Shown here piece after piece: positions 38,467-47,451 of a DNA stretch of 64,000 bases. Source of the stretch: Nitrincola tapanii (lineage in GTDB: Bacteria; Pseudomonadota; Gammaproteobacteria; Pseudomonadales; Balneatricaceae); assembly GCF_008368715.1 (NCBI RefSeq), contig NZ_SMRS01000007.1, forward strand, positions 124,001 through 188,000, written 5' to 3'. The notes under the pieces are model-generated. The model was not told the origin of the DNA, ran no database searches, and saw only the letters and a list, made by a program, of their open reading frames with translations. The first letter of the stretch is position 1; the number at the start of each line of letters is the position of its first letter. Made by a program: the position numbers and the translations under genes.

Positions 38467-40073
38467 AGAGAATGTTCCTTAGAGGCATGCTTGCTGTTGA
38501 GCTCGGTGAGCTTGTGTTTGGGAAAAAACAGGTGCACACAACAGCCCTGCCCCACCCCTTTTGAGTGAATCTCAATCCGTCCACCGTGGCGCTCGATGAT
38601 TTTTTTGCAGATAGCCAGCCCTAGGCCATGTCCTTCATATTGGCCACGCGGATGCAAACGCTGAAAGACACGGAATAAACGTGGAATTTGTTCAGGCTCC
38701 AGGCCGATACCCTGATCACAAATCTTCCAATGCCAGAAGTGAGCCTCTGCAATGCAGTCGATATGAATCACAGGGGGTTGCTCTGCGGCGGTATATTTTA
38801 AGGCGTTACCGATCAGATTTTGAAACAGACGGGTCATCTCATCGGGGCTGGCATAAATCATCGGCCAGTGGTTGCTGCTAGGGTGGATCTTGGCCTGACT
38901 GAGTTCAATTTCCGGTTGTAAGAAGTGTAAAGCATCTTCGAGGAGGGTGCGGCTGGAAAGCACCTGCATGGGCTCACCGCGACGGCCAATACGTGAGTAT
39001 TCGAGTAAGCCTACCAGCATCTGATCCAGGCGTTGAGCGCCTTCTGTGGTAAAGCGCATCATTTGCTCAAGTTCGGCATCCAGTTGGCCCGCCAAACGCC
39101 GTTCGATGAGCTGGAGGTAGGAACTGATCATACGCAGCGGCTGACGTAGATCATGAGAGGCCGCATAGGCAAACTGCTCTAACTCGGCGTTGGAGGCTTC
39201 CAGGGCGTGTTGTTTTTCTAAGCGCTCGGCTTCGACCTGTTTAAATTCGGTGATCTCCATGTGAGTGCCCGCCATCCATTCCGGTGCGCCCTCAGGGGTA
39301 CGAGAGATGACTCGGCCACGGTCAAGCACCCAGATCCAATGTCCATCTTTATGGCGCATGCGTGCTTCACATTCATAGCGGTCACGCTCGCCACTGAAAT
39401 GCTGCAGAAGAGCTGCTTCTGATCGCGCTAAATCTTCTGGGTGTGCAAACTGCATCCAGGTTTCGATTGTGGTCGGGCTGATCTCCTCTAAGCGATAACC
39501 AATCATCTGCGCCCAGCGTTGGTTAAAGCGTGTTTCACCCGTTTGTACATTCCATTCCCAGGTACCGACGCCTGTTCCCCAGAGAATATTGAGTAAGCTT
39601 TGACGTTCATTCTCCAGCAGGTTTTTTAATTGCAGCAAGGCATCACGTTCTTGGGCGAGAGTGTCTTCAATCTCTTGTTGATGGCTGATATCTGAGATAA
39701 AACCGTGCCAGAGAATCGAGCCATCCTCTAAACGTTGCGGGGTTGCGCGTCCTTCCACCCAAATGAAGCGTTGATCCCCCGAGTAGGCACGATAACGGCA
39801 GTGCCATTCACTGAGATGAGTGGCCGAAGCCTGAATGCTTTCACTGACTTTGCTTCGATCATCTGGATGGATGCGTGTGAAGATCGCTTGAGCGTCCTCC
39901 ACGACCTCTTCAGGCGCGATTCCATAAATACGCTTCAGCCCCGCACTGGCATAAGGAAAGCAGGAGTGGCCATCAGGAAAGAGTTGGTATTGGTAGATAA
40001 CGCCCGGTAAATGGCTGGCAAGCGACTCAATAGAGAGTGGGGTGGATAACTGAGCAACAGAATCAGGCCGCAT
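38463..40073 (-). CDS. PAS-PAS histidine kinase, phytochrome-kinase type
   Basis: 536-residue soluble kinase, first of the four-gene relay. Two PAS domains (about 15-130 and 155-280) are joined by a coiled linker. The DHp has the phytochrome-like H-box SHDLRQPLRMIS (about 320), and the HATPase has NLIGNALKYT, DQGIGLE and GHGLGLAI. There is no receiver or transmembrane helix. The second PAS has the WEWNVQTGETRFNQRW pattern of PAS-3/PAC modules. Its signal is unknown. It probably phosphorylates the downstream Rcp1-like receiver. The ribosome-binding site is weak. Confidence 0.9.
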   Translation of the reverse strand: MRPDSVAQLSTPLSIESLASHLPGVIYQYQLFPDGHSCFPYASAGLKRIYGIAPEEVVEDAQAIFTRIHPDDRSKVSESIQASATHLSEWHCRYRAYSGDQRFIWVEGRATPQRLEDGSILWHGFISDISHQQEIEDTLAQERDALLQLKNLLENERQSLLNILWGTGVGTWEWNVQTGETRFNQRWAQMIGYRLEEISPTTIETWMQFAHPEDLARSEAALLQHFSGERDRYECEARMRHKDGHWIWVLDRGRVISRTPEGAPEWMAGTHMEITEFKQVEAERLEKQHALEASNAELEQFAYAASHDLRQPLRMISSYLQLIERRLAGQLDAELEQMMRFTTEGAQRLDQMLVGLLEYSRIGRRGEPMQVLSSRTLLEDALHFLQPEIELSQAKIHPSSNHWPMIYASPDEMTRLFQNLIGNALKYTAAEQPPVIHIDCIAEAHFWHWKICDQGIGLEPEQIPRLFRVFQRLHPRGQYEGHGLGLAICKKIIERHGGRIEIHSKGVGQGCCVHLFFPKHKLTELNSKHASKEHSL

Positions 40074-40195
40074 AAACTAAGCTCACAACACCTTAATGAG
40101 CCTTCATCATAACAGCAGCCCTCGCAAGCCCCAAAGTGCAGGATACATTTCCGATACAATTTGTGATCTTCATCAAGCCCTCAGGGGGATGAGGT

Positions 40196-43100
40196 TTAAA
40201 CCCGTGGATCGGTCTCGGCTAATAATTGTTCCAAAAGATCGGTGAGGGCGCGTGCTTCTTGATTGAACGTTTCTTGCCAAGGGCCAAGCTCAGGCGCTTG
40301 TGTGCTGGCCAGTTGGCAGAGTTTCTGTGCAGACTCATGTAAACGCAGATGATGTTGCTGCAGTCTTGTGTAGATGGCTACTGCAGGGGCCTGTTTCAGC
40401 TTCTGTTTTAACCAATGGCCAAAACGACAGGCGCCGGCGTGCATTTCCGGAGGATGTTGGTGATGCCCGGCCAGATAGGCCTCGAGTTGTTTGATCCAGT
40501 GTCGATGCTCAACACCGGCATAGAGCAGGGAAAGATCATCGCGCTCCAGCGTAGGGGTGTTTTGCCAAGAGGCAAAGGGCTGCCACTGCGCGAACCAGGG
40601 TAACAAACCCTTGGCCGGCATCGGGCGGGCAATGGCATAACCCTGAGCCATTTCACAGCCGAGTTGTAACAGCATCTTGCCATGCGCTTCCGTTTCCACC
40701 CCTTCAGCCAGGATTTCGCGCTGGAAAGCGATCCCTAGGCCATAAATCCCCTCCATAATCGCAAAATCCTCTGGATCATCGAGCATGTCCATAACAAAGG
40801 TTTGGTCGATTTTTAAGGTTTTCACCGGCAGGTGGCGTAAATAGGCCAAAGAGGAGTAGCCGGTGCCAAAATCATCCAGGGCAAATTCGACGCCCTTGCT
40901 GTTGCAATGGCGAATAATTTCAGAGGTTTTTTGCAGATCATGGAAAGCACTGGTTTCCAGAATCTCGATCTCAATACGTGAGCGCGGGACCTGCGGAAAC
41001 TCGTTGAAGATACTGAATAAACGTTCCGTGAAGTTGTATTGCTGCAGCTGATAAGCACTGATATTCACGCTGATGGCGATATCCTGCCCTTGCTGCAGCC
41101 AATCACCGTACTGCTGCATCGCTTCACGTAAGACCCATTCACCGACCTCTATCGATAAAGCATGGTTTTCAATCACCGGCAGGAAATGGAAGGGGGATAA
41201 GAGACCGCGTTCAGGGTGTTGCCAACGGATCAAAGCCTCCACCCCCAGCAACTCGCCACTGCGTAAATTCACCTTAGGCTGGTAGTAGAGTACAAACTGG
41301 CCATCTTCGAGTGCCTGGCTGATTTCCACCAGCGATTGATGATAACCCCGCACGTTACGATCGTGTTCGGCGTCATAAATATGGTATCGATTCTTACCGT
41401 TCAGCTTGGCGTTATACATGGCTTGGTCGGCTTGGCGTAACAGCTGATCGGCTTCCACCTCTTCATCCTGCGGATAAAAGGTCACGCCGAGGCTGGCCGA
41501 GACTTGCATGCGATGATGTTCACACATGATCGGCGAAGAGCAGATTTCTAACAAACGATTGAGAATCTGCGTGCACTCATGCACGTTGCTGAATTCCGTC
41601 AGCACTGCAACAAACTCATCCCCCCCGATTCTGGAGAGGGTATCTTCACGGCGTAGGGTCTGTTTCATGCGGGTGGCTAAAGCTTGCAGCAGTTGATCAC
41701 CGAGGCTGTGGCCATAGGTATCGTTGACCTCTTTAAAACCATCGAGGTCGATATAAATCACGGCCAGCACCCGTTGATGCCTTTGGCAGAAAACCATCGC
41801 TTGATTCAGACGGTCTGCGAGCAGAACACGATTAGGCAACAGCGTCAGAGCGTCAAAATGTGCCATCTGCTCCAGTTGCTGTTGATAGTGCTTTTGTGCG
41901 GTGATGTCACTGAAAATGGCAATCACATGGCGTTGATCCTTGTCTGGGTTTTCCACGCCATTGATGCTTAGGCGGAAACAACGCCGAGCACCGTCCTTAC
42001 ATTGACCACTGACCTCGCCCTGCCAGTGACCCCGCTGGCCAAAATGCTCCCAGATGGGTTGAATAAATTCGACTTGAGCGGGTGCAAAGCTATGGGGTTC
42101 TGGGGGTTTATCTAACCACTCCGCTTCCGGATAACCGGTCAATTGGCAGAAGGCTTGATTGACTTCGACCAGCTCTCCGGCAGGGTTAGCGATGACAATC
42201 CCTTCGTTGGCATGGGTAAACACCTGGCTGGCGAGGCGCAGTTGATCGGCATTCTCTTTTAAAACACCGGACTGCTCTGTCACCAAGCGTTGTTCCCAGC
42301 GCAAACGCCGAGTGAGTCCAAGGAGATAGACGATCAAAAGCGCAAACAGCAGGAGTGTACTGCCAAGTATGATCACCAGCGTCTGGGCATAGTTTTCCCA
42401 GATCTGATGCAGGCTGATCGGTTCAACTTCATCAAAGGGGGGGAACTTCAGATCGCGTAATAATTTGTAGATCGCCGAGTAATCTGCGGCAATATCAAAT
42501 CCACCAAATTGAATCTGTGCTTGGAGTTCAGGATTTTCGGTGGTGGCGAGTAAAAAGCGCAGAACCTTGCGTTGAATATCCCCCTCAACATGTGCCAGCG
42601 CAGTGATCGGCCATTCGGGATAGAGGGCGGTTGAGTAGCGACTGGGAAAACGATCGGGTTCTTGTGGATTCAGTAGGGTCAGGGCATGAGCATCTAAGCG
42701 CCCCTCCGCGATCATGCGCTCGATTAGGCCGGTACGAATAAAGCCGACATCAGCTTCTCCCGCCAGAAGGGCTTCGATCACACGGTCATGTGGCATCCCC
42801 GTGGCTCGGGTATTCACTTGGTGGCTGGGATTGATGCCTTGTTTGAGCAGTTCGTAGGCTTGGGTCAGATAGCCTCCGAGTGATTCAACCGAGACGGCGG
42901 CGATGGTCAAGCCTTCAAGCTGATCCAGGCGCTGAATATCCGTGCGCTCAGCTAAGCGCACAATCACCCCACCAAATTGTGTGACCGGTTGACCGCCCTC
43001 AAGGTTAATCAAAGTGGCCAGTGGGTCGGGTAATTGAAAACGTTGGGCTAAGAACACATAGTGCGCGGGATTGGTCAGCACAAAATCCACGCTACGTCGG

Positions 43101-43333
43101 GCTACGGCTTGATTCAGTTCGGGGTAGTTGTACGAGTGGAGATGAAATTCATATTCGGGATAGGTAGCGGTCAAGGCTTCCGCCAGTGGACGCCATTGCG
43201 CTTCGACCTGTTCAGCCGGTCGAAACGCTAGAACGGCAATATGCACGGGAGTCACCGCTGCCCAGCTGGTCAGCGGTAAACAAGCAAGACAGACAAGCCT
43301 TAGCAGTAAGTTGCAGAGTCTGCGGCGTACCAT
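40196..43333 (-). CDS. PhnD-like periplasmic sensor-PAS-GGDEF-EAL-CZB c-di-GMP enzyme
   Basis: 1045-residue membrane protein. A Sec signal peptide (to about residue 25) precedes a PhnD-like solute-binding domain (about 28-290), a transmembrane helix (about 322-348) and a PAS (about 370-480). The GGDEF domain (about 490-650) has intact GGDEF and I-site RRED. The EAL domain (about 665-910) has [41 protein letters not shown] and EGVET. The C-terminus (942-1010) resembles CZB, with H943, C969 (CRFGHW), H995 and H999. PhnD-like domains bind phosphonates, phosphite or similar anions. The GGDEF-EAL-CZB half is closely related to that of the haemerythrin protein at 21151. It stands alone on the minus strand. 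Confidence 0.9.
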   Translation of the reverse strand: MVRRRLCNLLLRLVCLACLPLTSWAAVTPVHIAVLAFRPAEQVEAQWRPLAEALTATYPEYEFHLHSYNYPELNQAVARRSVDFVLTNPAHYVFLAQRFQLPDPLATLINLEGGQPVTQFGGVIVRLAERTDIQRLDQLEGLTIAAVSVESLGGYLTQAYELLKQGINPSHQVNTRATGMPHDRVIEALLAGEADVGFIRTGLIERMIAEGRLDAHALTLLNPQEPDRFPSRYSTALYPEWPITALAHVEGDIQRKVLRFLLATTENPELQAQIQFGGFDIAADYSAIYKLLRDLKFPPFDEVEPISLHQIWENYAQTLVIILGSTLLLFALLIVYLLGLTRRLRWEQRLVTEQSGVLKENADQLRLASQVFTHANEGIVIANPAGELVEVNQAFCQLTGYPEAEWLDKPPEPHSFAPAQVEFIQPIWEHFGQRGHWQGEVSGQCKDGARRCFRLSINGVENPDKDQRHVIAIFSDITAQKHYQQQLEQMAHFDALTLLPNRVLLADRLNQAMVFCQRHQRVLAVIYIDLDGFKEVNDTYGHSLGDQLLQALATRMKQTLRREDTLSRIGGDEFVAVLTEFSNVHECTQILNRLLEICSSPIMCEHHRMQVSASLGVTFYPQDEEVEADQLLRQADQAMYNAKLNGKNRYHIYDAEHDRNVRGYHQSLVEISQALEDGQFVLYYQPKVNLRSGELLGVEALIRWQHPERGLLSPFHFLPVIENHALSIEVGEWVLREAMQQYGDWLQQGQDIAISVNISAYQLQQYNFTERLFSIFNEFPQVPRSRIEIEILETSAFHDLQKTSEIIRHCNSKGVEFALDDFGTGYSSLAYLRHLPVKTLKIDQTFVMDMLDDPEDFAIMEGIYGLGIAFQREILAEGVETEAHGKMLLQLGCEMAQGYAIARPMPAKGLLPWFAQWQPFASWQNTPTLERDDLSLLYAGVEHRHWIKQLEAYLAGHHQHPPEMHAGACRFGHWLKQKLKQAPAVAIYTRLQQHHLRLHESAQKLCQLASTQAPELGPWQETFNQEARALTDLLEQLLAETDPRV

Positions 43334-43434
43334 CAGCCACTATCCATTTCAGTTTCTCGTTTTACTTAGTGTAGCTTAGTGTAGATAGTGGCGACCAAAG
43401 CGCTAATCTATTGAGTAAAACTCTTGATCTGGAT

Positions 43435-45063
43435 TCAAAAACGGAACTGTTTGATTGAATTTTCCAGATCCTGTGCCAAACGACTGAGATCCTGGCTGAG
43501 GTGTGCGATTTGATCGGATCCCTGCAGGGCTTGCTCGGACGCATGAGTAATGCGCTCAAAGTTCTGATTGATCTCACTGGCGACAGCCGATTGTTCTTCA
43601 GCGGCACTGGCAATACGAGTGTTCATATCATTGATCGCAGAAACCGATTGGCTAATCACCTGTAACGAGTGGCCGGCACGTTCCGCTTGCTCGACACAGA
43701 TCATCGCTTTCTGACGACCTTTTTCCATCACGTTGACCGCTGTGCCGGTTTGGGATTGTGTCTTCTCAATCAGGCTTTGAATGTTGCCTGTGGATTCTTT
43801 CGTGCGACTGGCCAGGGCACGCACCTCATCGGCTACGACTGCAAATCCACGCCCCTGTTCACCGGCACGTGCTGCTTCAATAGCAGCATTCAGTGCCAAC
43901 AAGTTGGTTTGCTCCGCGATATTCGCGATCACTTCAACCACACTGCCGATTTCACGGCTGTCGGCTGAGAGTTGCTGGATCACGACGGTCGCTTCTTCAA
44001 CACTTTGCGCCAATTCACTGATGGTACTCAGGGTGCGCGCCACCTCCTGATTGCCCGACTGGGTTTCATCATCCGCTGTTTTCGCCAGTTGAGCCGCTTG
44101 CAGGGTATGGCTGGCCACTTCATGCACGGTCGAAGACATCTGATTCACGGCTGAGGCACCGTGGAAGGTTTCCTCTTTCTGGCGCTCAACCAACTGCTGG
44201 TTTCGTTGCGCGGTGGAGGCCATGTCGGCAGCAGACAGCGCTAAACGCCCAGAGGTTTGGCCGATATGGCGCATCATGTTAGAGAGCTGTTGGGTCAGGG
44301 TGGCAACGGCCCCCATCATGCTGTCTTTCGGTGCCTGATCCACGCGCACCGAGAGATCTCCGGCGGCAAATTGGCGGATCAGGCGCGCCGCGACTTCCGG
44401 CTCTCCGCCTAGGGTTAGGCGCATGCGTCGAATTAAGCGGTAGGCAATAAACACCCCTAAGACCAGTGCAAAACCGGTGACGCCAAGCATCAGGCTTTTA
44501 AAGCCGCTACTTTCACTGCGTACAAACTTCACGCCGGTTTGGATCGAGGCTTCCTGGTAGTCAATAAAGGCATTGATCGCGGCTAACCAGTCGGTATAGC
44601 CCTTAGAGGATTGATAGAGGAGATGCTCTTTCGCTTCGTTGATACGTTCGGCGGCGAGCAGATTCAGTGTGCGCTCGGTGGCCGCTAGAGTGGTGTTCTC
44701 AATCGTTTTGATGGCGTTTAGCAACTCGATCTCTTGTGCGCTGACCAGATGGCGTTGGGCAAACAGCGCATCCATTTGTTGTGCGGAGTCCTGATAAAAC
44801 TCATCTAAGCGCTGAATTTCAGCGAGATGGGCACGGCGCTCTTGTGGATTTTGAGTCAACACAGCATCACGCAGAGAGATGGCACGATCATGCACACTGC
44901 CGCGAAAGTTGATGGCAAAGCGTTGTTTACGACTGTCGACGTCACTCACTTGCGTCATGGTGGCATCAATCAGGCCGACTTTGACAACACCGATAAGGGT
45001 AACGATGACTAACAAACCGAGGAGCAGGCCAAAGCCGAGATACAGACGTTGCAATATACTCAT
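43435..45063 (-). CDS. Methyl-accepting chemotaxis protein with helical-bundle sensor
   Basis: 542-residue transmembrane chemoreceptor. A short cytoplasmic start and helix (about 8-30) lead to an all-helical periplasmic region of the four-helix-bundle type (about 35-190), a second helix (about 192-212), HAMP with [20 protein letters not shown], and a signalling domain whose tip reads [19 protein letters not shown]. There is no C-terminal pentapeptide. Four-helix-bundle domains bind small ligands such as organic acids, but the ligand is unknown. It lies between two c-di-GMP enzyme genes on the same strand, each with its own spacing of over 100 bp, so it is probably monocistronic. Confidence 0.93.
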   Translation of the reverse strand: MSILQRLYLGFGLLLGLLVIVTLIGVVKVGLIDATMTQVSDVDSRKQRFAINFRGSVHDRAISLRDAVLTQNPQERRAHLAEIQRLDEFYQDSAQQMDALFAQRHLVSAQEIELLNAIKTIENTTLAATERTLNLLAAERINEAKEHLLYQSSKGYTDWLAAINAFIDYQEASIQTGVKFVRSESSGFKSLMLGVTGFALVLGVFIAYRLIRRMRLTLGGEPEVAARLIRQFAAGDLSVRVDQAPKDSMMGAVATLTQQLSNMMRHIGQTSGRLALSAADMASTAQRNQQLVERQKEETFHGASAVNQMSSTVHEVASHTLQAAQLAKTADDETQSGNQEVARTLSTISELAQSVEEATVVIQQLSADSREIGSVVEVIANIAEQTNLLALNAAIEAARAGEQGRGFAVVADEVRALASRTKESTGNIQSLIEKTQSQTGTAVNVMEKGRQKAMICVEQAERAGHSLQVISQSVSAINDMNTRIASAAEEQSAVASEINQNFERITHASEQALQGSDQIAHLSQDLSRLAQDLENSIKQFRF

Positions 45064-45192
45064 TTAAAACTAGCTCTTTATAATTGTTAAGAAGTGATGA
45101 ACGTCATCTTACCGAGTCTGAAGAGCCTGTCTAGCCGCGAAAGTACATATTTGTATGATCTTTGACCTTTGTCAGAAACATCTGCAGGAACA

Positions 45193-45214
45193 AACACCTT
45201 TCTGGCAAGGTGTT
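45193..45214 (-). terminator. Hairpin downstream of the GGDEF-EAL gene
   Basis: AACACCTT (45193-45200) pairs perfectly with AAGGTGTT (45207-45214), about 20 nt past the GGDEF-EAL stop on the minus strand. TTTGTT follows on that strand. Moderate terminator. Confidence 0.45.
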
Positions 45215-45234
45215 GAGCTGAGAAGAGTGGTTGA

Positions 45235-46719
45235 TTAATAACAACGCGTCAGCTTTTGTGTTTGCGTCCAGGAGGTGGGAGGTTTCCACTCTTCTACCCA
45301 AGCCTGTATCGCTTCTGCTGGCATAGGTTTGGCGATGGCATAACCCTGGCCTAGCTCGCAGCCCATTTCCAGCAGCTTGCAGCCATGGGCTTCACTGGCG
45401 ACCCCCTCGGCAATCAATTCACGATCAAATGCCAGGCTTAAGCCAAAAATGCCTTCCAGAATCGAAAAATCCTCAGCATCTTGCAACATACCCCGAACAA
45501 AGGATTGATCGATCTTTAAGACTTGAGTGGGCAGATGGCGCAGGTAGGTGAGTGAGGAATATCCGGTGCCAAAATCATCTAAAGCAAAGTTCACCCCCAT
45601 TTTACGGCAGGCATTCAGGGTTTCAGTGACACGCTTGATGTCTTCAAGGGCCACGGTTTCCAGTATCTCGATCTCCAAGGCACCGGCTTTGACCTTGGGA
45701 AAAAGCCCAAGTAGGTGCTTCAGACGCTCGGTAAAATCGGCTTGCTGCAGATGGTAACCGGAAATATTCACACTGATGGGGAGATAAAAACCGGTCTTGA
45801 GCCAGAGTTGATGCTGGTGCAGCGCTTGCGAAATCACCCATTCACCGAGGGCAATACTCAAAGGATGATTTTCGATCACTGGCAGGAAATAGGCTGGCGC
45901 CAATAAACCCTTCTCGGGATGTTGCCAGCGAATCAGCGCTTCCATACCGATGACTTGGCCGCTACGCATATTCACTTTCGGTTGATAAAACAGCACCAGC
46001 TCACTGAGGTCGATGGCTCTGCGCAGCTGCTCCAGCAGCTCATTATGCCCGCGAAGATGTTTATCTTCAGAGGAGTTAAACACCATACAACGGTTTTTAC
46101 CTGCGATTTTGGCGGCATACATCGCTTGATCGGCTTGGCGTAGCAGTTGATCGGCATCCACCTCGTCATCCTGGGGATAAAACGTCAGGCCAATGCTGGC
46201 GCTTAGGTGCAAGCGATGGCCGTGATATTCAAAGGGAGTGCGTGCGGCACGTAACAACGCATGCAACAGCGGTTGAATCTCGTCTTTATCCTCTAAATCT
46301 GGAATCACCGCTGCGAATTCATCCCCGCCTATGCGCGCCAGTAATGCCGGTTCGGGTAACACTTCGGCCAGAGGTTGGGCGAGAAATCTCAGAAGCTGGT
46401 CACCGGTTTCATGCCCAAAACGGGAATTCACACGTTTAAAACCATCCAGATCAATAAAGATAACGGCTAATTGCTTGTGCTGTTTAACTGCTTTCAGCAT
46501 CTGGCGATTGAGAGTGCGATTGAATAGATTACGATTGGCCAGCTGAGTAATCGCATCAAAATTATGCAGGCGCTTGAGCTCATTGTGAGCCTCTTCCAGG
46601 ACCTGGCGTGTGTGTGCATGACGGGATTCGATCTGGCGGATTGAGTGCCGATGCCGACGATGCATCCAGTAGGTCAAGCTCAACCAGCCGCCCAGCAATA
46701 GACTGATTTCAAGGGCCAT
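45235..46719 (-). CDS. Membrane-anchored GGDEF-EAL c-di-GMP enzyme
   Basis: 494-residue protein with one N-terminal helix (about 2-18) and a short coiled coil. Its GGDEF domain (about 50-210) keeps GGDEF but lacks the RxxD I-site (PEPA). The EAL domain (about 225-480) has [33 protein letters not shown] and LKIDQSFV. The usual EGVET has become EGVAS, keeping the catalytic Glu but not the following Glu. Its ATG overlaps the end of the CheA-like gene by 11 bp, with AAGGA 7 nt upstream, implying coupled translation. The GGDEF-EAL part is paralogous to the proteins at 21151 and 40196, but without CZB. Confidence 0.9.
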   Translation of the reverse strand: MALEISLLLGGWLSLTYWMHRRHRHSIRQIESRHAHTRQVLEEAHNELKRLHNFDAITQLANRNLFNRTLNRQMLKAVKQHKQLAVIFIDLDGFKRVNSRFGHETGDQLLRFLAQPLAEVLPEPALLARIGGDEFAAVIPDLEDKDEIQPLLHALLRAARTPFEYHGHRLHLSASIGLTFYPQDDEVDADQLLRQADQAMYAAKIAGKNRCMVFNSSEDKHLRGHNELLEQLRRAIDLSELVLFYQPKVNMRSGQVIGMEALIRWQHPEKGLLAPAYFLPVIENHPLSIALGEWVISQALHQHQLWLKTGFYLPISVNISGYHLQQADFTERLKHLLGLFPKVKAGALEIEILETVALEDIKRVTETLNACRKMGVNFALDDFGTGYSSLTYLRHLPTQVLKIDQSFVRGMLQDAEDFSILEGIFGLSLAFDRELIAEGVASEAHGCKLLEMGCELGQGYAIAKPMPAEAIQAWVEEWKPPTSWTQTQKLTRCY

Positions 46720-47434
46720 TTTTTATTCCTTCTGAATACCAAGCGTCGAGTGTGTGTATCTCAACATCTTGCAGATTGCAGCAAAACCCAATGAGTTGAT
46801 TGAGTTGTAAGGCATCGGCATGGGTGCTCAAACGCCAACAGGCGGAGATGCCCGATAAACGCTGATGCTGTATCTCCAGCGCCAGGCTTAAGAGTGAATT
46901 TTCCAAAAGCTCAAAGGGATCGGGATTCTGAAAAAAATCAGCACAGGAGGTGATATAGATCGCGTAATAGTTGATCGGCGTGGCCTCCTGAGCCGCTTGT
47001 ATCGGGGTCGGTAAGGCAGAAAAGCGGCTGACCAAGCAGCGCTCCAGATTGAGTTCAAAAAGCTGATAGAGAGCCGCTTTCACTTCGGCCTTAAAAGGCT
47101 CCTGTGGAACCTGTCCGCTTAGATAACACTGCAGTAGGTTTTTCAACTTATGAAAACACTGCAGTAGAAAGTGGTAATTTAATCTATCCATCGCATTACG
47201 TTGGCGAATCCGCTGTAGTGATTTTTCCAGGGGTTGCATTAGCAGACACACTTCATGCAGGCCAAAGCTATCAGACCAATACTTGATGGTTTCCACTTCT
47301 TTTAGGGTGGCAGCAAAATTGAGCTGGACAAATTCATTGCCCTGAATACTTTCCAATCCCTGCTGGATGCGATCGAGACTTTCCAGGCAGAGTTCTAAAA
47401 AGGCTTTGCTTAACAATTCTTTATGAATATCCAT
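46709..47434 (-). CDS. CheA N-terminus-like protein with HPt lacking its phospho-histidine
   Basis: 241-residue soluble protein. Residues about 5-115 look like a CheA-type HPt four-helix bundle. At the place of the phospho-site (AAHTLKG in normal HPt domains) it reads AATLKEVE, so the His is Ala42. Residues about 150-235 resemble the small alpha/beta domain that follows HPt in some CheA proteins (NPDPFELLENSL, then ACWRLST and a DVEIHTL end). No kinase domain follows. ATG 47434 with AGGA 5 nt upstream is preferred over the earlier ATG at 47464, which overlaps the preceding gene. It overlaps the GGDEF-EAL gene downstream by 11 bp and is likely its partner. Function unknown; a decoy or scaffold for receivers is conceivable. 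Confidence 0.75.
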   Translation of the reverse strand: MDIHKELLSKAFLELCLESLDRIQQGLESIQGNEFVQLNFAATLKEVETIKYWSDSFGLHEVCLLMQPLEKSLQRIRQRNAMDRLNYHFLLQCFHKLKNLLQCYLSGQVPQEPFKAEVKAALYQLFELNLERCLVSRFSALPTPIQAAQEATPINYYAIYITSCADFFQNPDPFELLENSLLSLALEIQHQRLSGISACWRLSTHADALQLNQLIGFCCNLQDVEIHTLDAWYSEGIKNGP

Positions 47435-47451
47435 ATGTGTCCTGTTTGACC

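Noticed and set aside
43360-43385. Tandem CTTAGTGTAG repeat before the PhnD-like sensor gene
   Set aside because: Only two copies of 10 bp; no sign of a repeat array or function.
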